This document shows, in pieces, positions 1 through 7,422 of a stretch of DNA of 12,740 nt. The translations under genes were made by a program, and so were the position numbers. The DNA comes from Acanthamoeba lenticulata (Eukaryota; Discosea; Longamoebia; Acanthamoebidae). Numbering within the stretch: position 1 is the stretch's first letter; each line of letters begins with the position of its first letter. The DNA is taken from the NCBI GenBank assembly GCA_002179805.1, contig NAVB01000510.1:1-12740 (forward strand), in the 5' to 3' direction. A model generated the notes under the pieces. That model was not told the origin of the DNA, searched no databases, and saw only the letters and a list, made by a program, of their open reading frames with translations.

Positions 1-40
1 TAATAAAAAGCATAAACAAAAAGAAGAAAGGGGAGAGTAC

Positions 41-1383
41 GCAGGCCGGTGTCCTTGCGCTTGCCGGAGAGGGCGACAAAGGACTGGAAGGGCGCAGAGG
101 CCACGCCAGTGAGCTCGCGGTCGGACCGCCCCACCACCTGCTTGCTCTTGTTCTTCTGTTGTTGCTGCTGTTGCTGCTGCTGGGCGATATGGAAGGCGTT
201 GAGCTTGGTCGAGGACTGGAGGAACGGCGGTGCGCTGAACTGCTGCTTGCCCAGCAGGTGCTGCAGGTTGGAGAAGCGGTAGACCTCGGCCGTCCCGTCG
301 GACCCTGCACCCGTGCGAATTTCATCAATTCGAACTCATGAGTCTACGTGCGGACAAGACGAGCACATGTGCATGAGGGGCGTACAGAGAATGTAGTGAG
401 TGAGGTTGGCAAAGTCAAAGGTGGTGGTGGCGACGCTGGGCTGGAGCTTCGTGCCGCCCGCGCGCTTGATCTCGTGCGTAACGTTCCACGTGATCTCCTG
501 CTCGGCCAACGCCGGGACGTTGCCGCCCTCCTCGGCCACCTTTCGCTTCTTGTGCGTGGGCGGCGGGTTGAGGGTATGCACGTGAAGCACGTATGCAAGC
601 TCGGTGGCCCCGTTCTCCGCGGCGGCCGGGACGGGCATGGCCATCATCACCAGCACGAACGTAACGCCGCTCTGCTGGAGCCCAAAGGCCTGCGCCCACA
701 CCACATGAGCGTCGCCTCTGCAGAGTCGAGGTGAGGCCAGAAGTCAGTCGCTGGCGCCATGCGATCATCACGATCATAGTAAAGACGTAGGCTCGCACCC
801 GCTGGGCACGCCAGGCGGCAGGAGCGTTGACGAGATCTTCTCCAGATCGTGACTGCAGAGACGGAGCGCGCCGTCCTCGTGCACCAAGATGACGGCTTCG
901 TGAATCATCTTGTCCGTGAGCACAGCAACCACCTTGCTCTTAAACTGTTGATTGTGAAATCAACCAATCAGCAGCCTGTGATGGAATAAGGAGGAGATTT
1001 GGTCGTACCCCTTTCTTCTGTGTATCGATAGCGGGATCGCGGTGCGTCCAAGTGCACACAAAGTTGTGATCCATGACGCCCATGTACCGTGCCTCAGACT
1101 TGCCGCTTTGCTTAATTTCCATCGCCGGCAAAGTCCATCGGCTTCCGGTCTTTTGGGGCCAGCTGTTAATCACCTTCTGATCAAAGGCCTGTGCGTGAAG
1201 ATGGACGATGTTCTTGAGTCAAAATGATCACGATGCGGTGATGAGAGTTAATCACACCTCATGGAGCTGCACTCCGGAGTTCTGGATGGTGACGAGGATC
1301 TGCGAAGCCTTGCTCGTTGAGGAAACACCCACAACGGGATGATTCGGGTTCGTCTGAAGCAAGAACAAGCTGGAGCCCTCCAT
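41..1383 (-). CDS. NOL11: NOL11-like nucleolar protein, N-terminal part (5 exons, continues past left edge)
   Basis: Minus-strand exons read 1383-1258, 1188-1009, 932-799, 717-386 and 304-41. The introns are 69, 76, 81 and 81 nt, all GT-AG and phase-compatible; a donor at 40-39 opens a further intron that leaves the window. The product so far is about 345 residues from the ATG at 1383. The N-terminus (SQILVTIQNSGVQLHE, then AFDQKVINSW) follows the start of animal NOL11, recalled from memory as ..QFLVT..VILYKVSDQKPLGSW. Later strands (AVILVHEDGALRL, ELAYVLHVHTLN, YILWSDGTAEVYRF) fit a beta-propeller. NOL11 is a UTPA-type component of the small-subunit processome, acting in rDNA transcription and early pre-18S processing in the nucleolus. 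A monopartite nuclear signal, THKKRKV, lies in exon 4 and a run of nine glutamines in exon 5. Another nucleolar propeller protein is possible; the family call rests on remembered similarity. Confidence 0.62.
156..182 (-). repeat. CAG/CAA tract encoding nine glutamines
   Basis: Nine consecutive CAG or CAA codons on the minus strand inside exon 5 of the NOL11-like gene. They are followed by a Lys/Asn-rich stretch (KNKSK). The mixed codons suggest a selected or old glutamine run rather than a pure expanding microsatellite. Confidence 0.9.
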
Positions 1384-1513
1384 CTTCAGCTTGCAAATCG
1401 CGATCGCGGAACAAAAAAAATCCTTTCCCGACCTGTTCTTTCTTTTCTCTTCCTTGCGCTTGCCTGCATGTCCTCGTTGGTCCCCAAAACCGAAACAAAA
1501 TTGGTACCGGTTC

Positions 1514-1525
1514 TTTGGCGCCAAA
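1514..1525. promoter_or_regulatory. Palindromic E2F/DP-type site TTTGGCGCCAAA
   Basis: A perfect 12-bp palindrome that reads TTTGGCGC, an exact match to the classical E2F half-site TTTSSCGC, on both strands. It lies 81 bp upstream of the SNF2 start codon and about 130 bp upstream of the NOL11-like start codon. That position and symmetry suit a bidirectional control element. Binding is inferred from the motif alone. Confidence 0.55.
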
Positions 1526-1529
1526 ACGG

Positions 1530-1538
1530 GGCGGGAAA
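1530..1538 (+). promoter_or_regulatory. Second E2F-type site GGCGGGAAA
   Basis: GGCGGGAAA is the reverse complement of TTTCCCGCC, a consensus E2F site. It begins 5 bp after the palindromic site at 1514-1525, giving a tight pair in the shared promoter. Confidence 0.5.
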
Positions 1539-1605
1539 CGCCAACACCCAAGACGCACACACAAACAACCACGACACACAAAGATAGGCCCTAAGTTGCA
1601 CAACC

Positions 1606-4600
1606 ATGACAGAATCGATAGGCGAGGCTCATTTGCTGCGGGCGCTTTCTCGACTCTCCATCTTGGAGGAGGAGATTGAAGACTGCCTGCCCGCACGTAA
1701 GAGAGAGCTAAAGAAATTGAAGAAACGTGCCTCGCGCCGCAGATCTTCTTGTAATAGGAGCATCCTTTCAGTCAACAATTCTCACGATCAATCCCTCGAT
1801 TCGTCCCTTGAAGTTGTTCGCACAAGGTACCTTCACTTGATCTAGACAATACCTTTTAGATCACTAGCGCAAACTGACCACGCCTCCAGTGGTGGTAAAT
1901 CGCTCAGCCCGATCAGAAATGCGTCAATTGATGCATCTAGCGACGAGGAAGAGACCCAATCATCGTCCCTTGATGTGAGCCAGGCCGAACTAGGCGAGGA
2001 GGAGATTGGCGACGATGATGTTGAGGATGAGGAGACGCGGCGGCTGGCGGAAGAGATCCGTATGCTCGAGGAAGAGACTGCTCGTCTGGCTTTGGAAGCT
2101 ATCGATGAGGAGGATGAGGAACTAGAAGTCCTCGCCGCCGGGGATGCTGCGGCGGGCGATGAGGATGAGCTACAGACAGACGAGGAGGTAGAATACGACT
2201 CCGAAGGTGAAGTGTCGCCCCTGACCGGCGAGGAGAACGTCGCCATCGCCGATTCTGAGGAGGACGAGGACGGCTACGACACGAGCACCGATGAAGAGGT
2301 GGAGGACTCCACCATCCGCGGGGTCTTCGCTGCCGTCGAGCAGCTCGAGGCAGGCGACCAGGAGTCGCCCGTTGTCGACGCACCCGCTCAAGACCCGATC
2401 TACTTGGGAAGCGAGGATGAGGAAGAAGAAAGGGAGAAGGACGTGCCTGATTGCGAAGACGCGGACACTGACGCCATCTCGACGGAGGAGATGCCCGTCC
2501 CAAACGAAGAGGAGCTTGGTGAAGAGGAGCTTGAAGAAGAGGACGGAGAACAGCAGGTTCAGGAAGAGGGGGAGCAAGAAGAGGACGAAGAAATGGACAC
2601 CGTGGATGAGCAACAACAGGAAGAGGAGGAGGAGGAACCCGTACCCGAACCAGAACCGGTTGTCCGTGAAGGGAAGAAGAATAAGAAGAAGCAAAAGGCC
2701 AGCAGGAAGGAGGAGAAGGTCAGTGCCGACAACGACGACGAAGAGGAAGAGGAAGAAAAGCCGCCGGTGCGGCGCAGGCTACGGAAGCTGGCCGAGGTTC
2801 GGGCTGAGCGCGAGTCCAAGCGGAAGAACGCCCACCATGTGTCGCTCTCCTCCGACGAAGAAACACACGAGGAGGAAGTCCAGGACGTCGAGCGACCGAA
2901 GGCGCAAAGGTCCGCGGCCGGTGAGTCGAAGGAGACGAGCAGCATGCGGAACAAGCTGCGGATGCTGGTGGCGACGAAGCAGTCGGCCAGAGGGATCACC
3001 AAGCAGGAGAAGGAGTCCTCTGCCAGCGAAGCCGAACAGGATGGCGACAGCGAGTTCAGCGACTTACCTGAAGACGAGCAGGACGACGCTGCTGTGGACG
3101 ACAACAGGGATGATGAAGAAGAAGATAAGGAGAAGGAGGAAGATGATGAACCCCGGCAGGCGATCACAAAGCCCACAAGGAAAGGGAAGCAGTCTCCACC
3201 GGAAGTCGAAGCGGCATCGGAGGATGAGCCTGTCCAGGAAGACCATGAGCAAGCCCCGGAAGAAGAGGAGGACGAAGACGAGGAAGAAGACAAGCCCACA
3301 TGGAAGCGGTTGCGCAAGTTTGTGGGCGTCAAGAAGGGAGAAGAGGAGGATGAAGAAGAAGAAGAAGAAGAGGAAGAGGAGGAAGGTAGCCGGCGGCGTA
3401 CACCGTTTACTAAGACCAAGCCCGGGACCGAAGGCCGCAAGATCAAGACGAAGGCGGGGAGCGCTGATCGGGAGGACAATAACAAGAGGCGCGCACCGCG
3501 ACAGCCACGCGCTGACGACGCCGAGTTTGTAGAAGAGGAGGAAGAGGAAGAGGAAGAGGAGATCGAGCGGGTGCAGCTGTGGCAAGGCCTCTCTATCCCG
3601 GCCAAGATGTGGGACGGGCTCTACCCGTACCAGAAGCTGGGCGTCGAGTTCATGTGGTCCCTCTTCACCAAGAAGACGGGCGGCATCCTTGGCGTACGTG
3701 TCACTGCTTCCCCCCAAGCCTTGGCGGCCAGCCAATCAGCGACTGATTGGGATGAGTGAGCAGGACGAGATGGGGTTGGGCAAGACGATCCAGGCGCTCG
3801 TGCTGGCTCTGGGCGCGCTCACTTCGGGTCGCGCCAAGCGCATCCTCATCGTGACGCCGCTGTCGGTCATGAAGAACTGGGAGAACGAGCTCATGCGGTG
3901 GAGCGACAACGGGGCCCTGCTCGAGAGCCGCGGGATGGGCATCTGCATCCTGCACGGCGCGCTCAACAAGAAGAAGAACGAGGTCAAGGAGAATGTGTTC
4001 TACCACGAGGGCGGCCTGTGCTTCACCACCTACGGGAGCATCCCGACCAAGCTGAGCCAGTTTGTCGCTGTCAACTGGGACATCGTGCTGCTCGACGAGG
4101 GCCACAAGATCAAGAATCACCGGTGCGGCTCCTTCTTCCCTTTCCTTCTTGGTGGTGAACAAGAGGGCGATCGCGTTCTTCTGAGTCGCCTGACGGCCCG
4201 CGTGTCACCGCGGCGATCACAGGATCGCGCTGTCACAGGCGATGCGGAGGATTCCGTCGACCACGCGCATCCTCCTCACCGGCACGCCCATCCAGAACAA
4301 CCTCATGGTGCGCCACTGCTTGCCCGCGACAGCGGCCATGATGATGAGGGTGATTGTTTATTAAATCCGGTTCTGGATGACATCGCAGGAGCTCTGGTCC
4401 CTGTTTGATTACACGTGCAAGGGGCAACTGCTGGGCACCATCCACCAGTTTGGCCGCCAATTCGAGCAGCCCATCAAGTACGCCACCTACAAGTGCGCCT
4501 CGGCCGAGGAGAAGCAGCTGGTACACGTCCCCTCCCCCACCGATCTCCTTGCCTCTTCGCCCTTCGTAGGCTTTGCCTCATGCACGTGGTTGCGAACGAC

Positions 4601-7303
4601 AGGCCCACGAGCTCTCGAAGCAGCTGCGCCACATCCTCGCGCCCCACTTCCTGCGCCGCGAGAAGAAGGACGTCTTCAACACCAACGGGGCAGCAGCCGG
4701 CCGCGAGAATCCCGAAGCCAAGTCCAATGCCTCGTCCTCGTCCACGTCCTCTGAAGCCTCTGGCGCGTCAGAGGAGCGGCAGCAGCAGGCGCTCACCACG
4801 CGCATGAACGACTTGATCGTCTGGCTCAGCCTGAGCCAGGTCCAGGAGTCCCTCTATCGCAGCTTCCTGGCCTCAGACCAGGTCAAGGACGTGCTGGAGA
4901 CCACCAAGAACGTGCTCGAGGGCCTCGTGCTGCTCAAGAAGCTGTGCGACCACCCGCTCCTCCTCACCGCCAAGAACGCCGAGGCCGTCGACGCCAAGCT
5001 GCTCGCTACCTGCGGCTTTGGGAACTGGCTGAGCAAGGCCGACAAGGCCGACGACGATGATGCTGAAGACGACTCGGCTGGCGGCGCCAAGAACAACAAC
5101 AAGAAGAAGGCCGCCAAGCGCAGTGCGAATGACGAGAGCGACGACTCGGCGGAGTCGTCCGGTGACGAGCAAGAGGACGAAGAGGTCGACCACCTGCCTG
5201 TGACGCGACAGGCTGCGAGTCGGCGGCAGCTCTTGGCCAAGAAGGCCGCCAAGCCGTCGTCGTCCTCCAAGCGCGGTCTTGCCGCGGACGAGTTCAACGC
5301 GCGGCTGCCGCGCGAGGTCCTGCTCCGGATCTTTGCCTACGCATGCGGCCTCGTCGACGCGGCCGAGGCGGCCAAGCTCGCGCTGGTCTGCAGCCACTGG
5401 CGCGGCGTGGCCGCCGACGACGCCATCTGGTTCCCGCTGTGCCGCCACCGCGAGTTTGTCGACTCGCGCGGGCGCGACCGCCAGGCCAAAGCGCTGGCCG
5501 CTGCCAAGCGGCGCGAGGCCCGGATCGCCGCGCTGGAGGCCCAGCAAGCCCGCCAAATGGCCTACAGCATCCACCCGGACGAGGCCGAGGAAGAGGACGC
5601 CCACAGCAAGCGTGTTCCCAAGATTGTCGAAGATGACGATGACGATGACGATGACGATGATGGCGACGACGGCGCAGTTGAACGCGACGACGCAACGCCG
5701 CCGCCACCGCAGGGCGCAAGCTGGCGCGAGTGCTACGTGAGCAAGCGAAGGCACAACGCGCTGGTCATCTCGGCCAAGCTGATGTTCCTCATGCGCCTGC
5801 TGCCCAAGCTGCGCGAGGAGGGCAGCCGGGTGCTGATCTTTTCGCAGTCGCGCAAGATGCTCAACCTCATCGAGGTGCTGCTGCGCGAGAGCGCCTACGA
5901 GTTCCTCCGCATCGACGGGTCGATCACCAAGTCAAGCGAGCGCCAGCGGCGCGTGGACCTCTTCAACGAGGACCCGACCTACTTTTGCTTCCTTCTCACC
6001 ACCGTCGTGGGTGGCATCGGCCTCAACCTCACGGGCGCCGACCGCGTCATCATCATCGACCCGTCGTGGAACCCGACCCATGACAACCAGGCCGTGTGCC
6101 GCGCGTTCCGCCTGGGCCAGAAGAAGAACGTGGTCGTCTACCGCCTCATCACCTGCGGCACCATCGAGGAGAAGATCTACCGCCGCCAAGTGTACGAGGC
6201 TTCCTCTTTTCGTGACCTCATTCTTATTTATCAAAACATTTGAAATTTATATTTAATTATGGATTTATTTGGAGAAACAGTTTATTAATCGAAGGTTTAA
6301 CAGGTTCAAGGGCGCAATCGTGCAGAGCACGATGACGCAGAAGACGTCCCTGCGCTACTTCTCGCGCGAGGAGTTGGCCGACCTCTTTCACTTGGGCGAT
6401 CCGCGCGTCGCTCAGACCCAGAAGGTGTGTGCGTCTGTCTCTCTGTGTTTGCATTGGCGACAGTCGCCCAGGGATGGCCATTCTTGAGAAAGAAGAGAGC
6501 TGACACATGTGTGTCGTGATGGCACCTTGGCCAGGACCTGCACGCGTTGCACGCGCATGAACGCGTGACGGACGAGTACACGGATCGCCACATTGAGTAC
6601 CTGCACTCGATCGGTGGCGTGCACGGCATCAGCGACCACGACCTCCTCTTCACCAAGACCCAGACGCTCGAGTCGTCGACCGTCGCCAAGGAACAGGCCA
6701 AGAAGTGCGTGAGGAATCGGCAGATCTCTTGCCCCTCTTTCTCTGGGATTCGGGACTGCGCTGACGTTGTGATTGTGTCGTTTGTGTGTACTCAGGGCGG
6801 CTCTCGATCTCAAGAGTTCAAAGCACGGTCAATGTGAGGATGAGCAAGAGGATGACGAGGGGAACAAAGACCGGCGCCGCGGCGGACGAAAGCAAAAGAA
6901 GAACGCTGCGGAGGATGACAGGCGGCGGGAGGAGGATGCCGATGGCGGTGATCATCAGGAAGAAGAGCGCGCCGTGGCAACGGAGGCGGCAATAGAGAAA
7001 GAACCTGCCAAGAAGCGGAGACCGCGCGAATCGCTCGCCGACACGGCCCTCAACAACTTCACCCCGCCGGTGCGCGTCTACTCGCGCGTCATCGAGCGAA
7101 CGCGCGTGACTCGCCGCCCGGCGTCGCCCCTGATCGCGCCCTCACTCCGGAAGGGGACCACGACCCGCACGCCAGCGTCGAAGGAGATGCCCTCTTCTGC
7201 TGCGACCCCAAGCGGCAAGGCGACGAGCATCAAGAAAGTCGTCGACGACAAGGAGAACACCCGCCCGCGCACAAACGGCGCGAAGCGGCTCGTGTTCTCG
7301 TGA
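1606..7303 (+). CDS. ERCC6L: ERCC6L/PICH-like SNF2 DNA translocase with internal F-box (9 or 10 exons)
   Basis: Proposed exons: 1606-1826, 1890-3693, 3764-4122, 4223-4307, 4389-4520, 4603-6191, 6304-6424, 6535-6704 and 6796-7303, about 1,662 residues. An acidic, probably disordered region fills roughly residues 75-630. Lobe 1 has the Q-motif region (YPYQKLGVEFM), Walker A DEMGLGKT (~676), DEGH (~786-789) and LLTGTPIQNN. Lobe 2 (~1253 on) has VLIFSQSR, LLTTVVGGIGLNLT and FRLGQ. ERCC6L-specific segments are ELWSLFDYTCKGQLLGT, LVLLKKLCDHPLLL, LITCGTIEEKIYRRQVFK and, near the C-terminus, IEYLHSIGGVHGISDHDLLF. The family uses ATP to move on stretched DNA and resolves ultrafine anaphase bridges. 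Oddities are an F-box between the lobes (~1102-1147), no evident N-terminal TPR, and Cys for the usual Asp in motif VI (VCRAFRLGQ). The basic tail carries a KEN box. ERCC6/CSB is the nearest alternative, but the C-terminal ISDHDL block favours ERCC6L. Confidence 0.86.
1697..1771 (+). other. Possible optional intron near the SNF2 gene start
   Basis: The segment begins GTAAGA and ends TCCTTTCAG, both good splice signals. Its 75 nt is typical for this window and a multiple of three with no stop, so either outcome keeps the frame. If retained it adds 25 residues, mainly a Lys/Arg-rich stretch (KRELKKLKKRASRRR) that could act as a nuclear signal. I kept it as coding in the main model; RNA would decide. 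Confidence 0.45.
1827..1889 (+). other. Probable intron of the SNF2 gene, spanning an in-frame stop
   Basis: An in-frame TAG at 1843-1845 shows that something must be removed here. The donor AAG|GTACCT and acceptor CGCCTCCAG|T give a 63-nt intron that keeps the frame and joins VVRT to SGGKSLSPIRN. Alternatives are acceptors at 1859 (33 nt, unusually short) or a longer 1697-1867 intron (171 nt). Confidence 0.6.
2770..3333 (+). repeat. Three copies of an 11-residue basic motif in the acidic region
   Basis: Copies lie at 2770-2802 (RRRLRKLAEVR), 2947-2979 (RNKLRMLVATK) and 3301-3333 (WKRLRKFVGVK). The consensus is roughly x-x-[KR]-L-R-[KM]-[LF]-[VA]-x-[VT]-[KR]. Copies 1 and 3 also share a preceding acidic run and KP dipeptide. 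They are about the only long basic or hydrophobic islands in some 550 acidic residues, so they look like short linear binding motifs. The binding partner is unknown. Confidence 0.7.
3337..3390 (+). repeat. GAA/GAG triplet tract encoding poly-acidic run
   Basis: A nearly pure run of GAA, GAG and GAT codons encodes a Glu-rich segment in the SNF2 protein. A second tract of the same kind lies at 3529-3561, just before the motor domain. The plus strand is strongly purine-biased from about 1975 to 3570 for the same reason. Confidence 0.85.
3694..3763 (+). other. Intron between helicase motif halves (GILG / DEMGLGKT)
   Basis: A 70-nt phase-0 intron with donor GTACGT and acceptor GAGCAG. Splicing joins GGILG to DEMGLGKT, rebuilding an intact Walker A region, so both junctions are firmly set by the conserved protein. 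Confidence 0.92.
5302..5442 (+). other. F-box domain coding segment inside the SNF2 gene
   Basis: About 46 residues (1102-1147) follow the F-box pattern. They start LPREVLLRIFAYA, then have an acidic or small-residue turn, LALVCSHWRGVAADD, and end IWFPLC. The LP start, the VCxxW core and the terminal IW..LC all match, and the length is right for the family. F-boxes bind Skp1 in SCF ubiquitin ligases. The domain is in the same uninterrupted exon as the end of lobe 1 and most of lobe 2, so it is not an exon-joining artefact. Confidence 0.8.
5632..5661 (+). repeat. GAY tract encoding ten aspartates
   Basis: Ten consecutive GAT or GAC codons in the linker between the F-box and lobe 2 of the SNF2 protein. 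It is flanked by a predicted charged helix (AKRREARIAALEAQQARQ) before it and by WRECYVSKRR after it. Confidence 0.95.
6192..6303 (+). other. AT-rich intron of the SNF2 gene
   Basis: A 112-nt intron, donor GTACGAGG, acceptor TTAACAG. It is strongly AT-rich against the GC-rich flanks. Splicing joins EEKIYRRQV to FKGAIVQS, matching the conserved end of lobe 2 in ERCC6L. Reading through it instead meets a stop at 6241-6243. Confidence 0.9.
7025..7258 (+). other. Basic C-terminal tail with KEN box, D-box-like motif and S/T-P sites
   Basis: The last ~95 residues of the SNF2 protein hold RESLADTAL (RxxL, D-box-like, from ~1571) and several S/T-P sites (FTPPV, ASPLI, RTPASK, ATPSGK), some with a basic residue nearby as in CDK targets. 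A KEN tripeptide sits in DDKENTRPR at 7250-7258. KEN and D-boxes are APC/C recognition motifs; here they are motif matches only. Confidence 0.5.
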
Positions 7304-7422
7304 AGGCGAAGACTCGCAAAGGGAGGACGAAAGGGAGCTTTATGTGTGATAAAAGCGAATGACAATGAAAGAGAGCTAAAAAAACAAACAAAAAGTAATA
7401 GCGAAACAAATGCCAACGACGT
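7304..7422. terminator. Convergent 3' spacer
   Basis: These 119 bp lie between the stop codons of the SNF2 gene (TGA, 7301-7303) and the membrane protein gene (TAA, 7425-7423 on the minus strand). The A-rich plus strand has runs such as TGATAAAAG and AAAAAACAAACAAAAAGTAA. I see no exact AATAAA on either strand, so the poly(A) signals must be variants. No gene is visible. Confidence 0.6.

Larger units (their letters stand above)
1384..1605. promoter_or_regulatory. Divergent promoter region between NOL11-like and ERCC6L-like genes
   Basis: These 222 bp separate the start codon of the minus-strand NOL11-like gene (1383) from that of the plus-strand SNF2 gene (1606). Both promoters and 5' leaders must fit here unless there are distal non-coding exons. 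Long C/T runs and A runs occur, but I see no clear TATA box. Two E2F-like sites sit near the middle. Frames through the region are open in places, but their products are low-complexity and lack family similarity. Confidence 0.75.

Noticed and set aside
156..182. CAG tract as a CRISPR or structured RNA signal
   Set aside because: It is a simple codon repeat in an exon with no spacers or conserved fold.
1384..1605. Open frames crossing the divergent promoter, including an upstream extension of the NOL11-like frame
   Set aside because: The extension is Val/Cys then Lys-rich low complexity. The ATG at 1383 matches the expected NOL11 N-terminus length.
1843..1845. In-frame TAG suggesting a broken SNF2 gene
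   Set aside because: It lies inside a well-formed 63-nt GT-AG intron that keeps the frame. All later motifs are intact, so this is not a pseudogene.
2559..3605. 348-codon minus-strand Ser-rich open frame
   Set aside because: It is the mirror of the Glu/Asp-rich coding region (GAG and GAA read as CTC and TTC, or TCC and TCT in the shifted frame). It has no start context or homology.
6241..6243. Stop codon shortly after the lobe 2 motifs, suggesting a truncated motor
   Set aside because: It is within the AT-rich 112-nt intron. The spliced product continues into the conserved ERCC6L C-terminal region.
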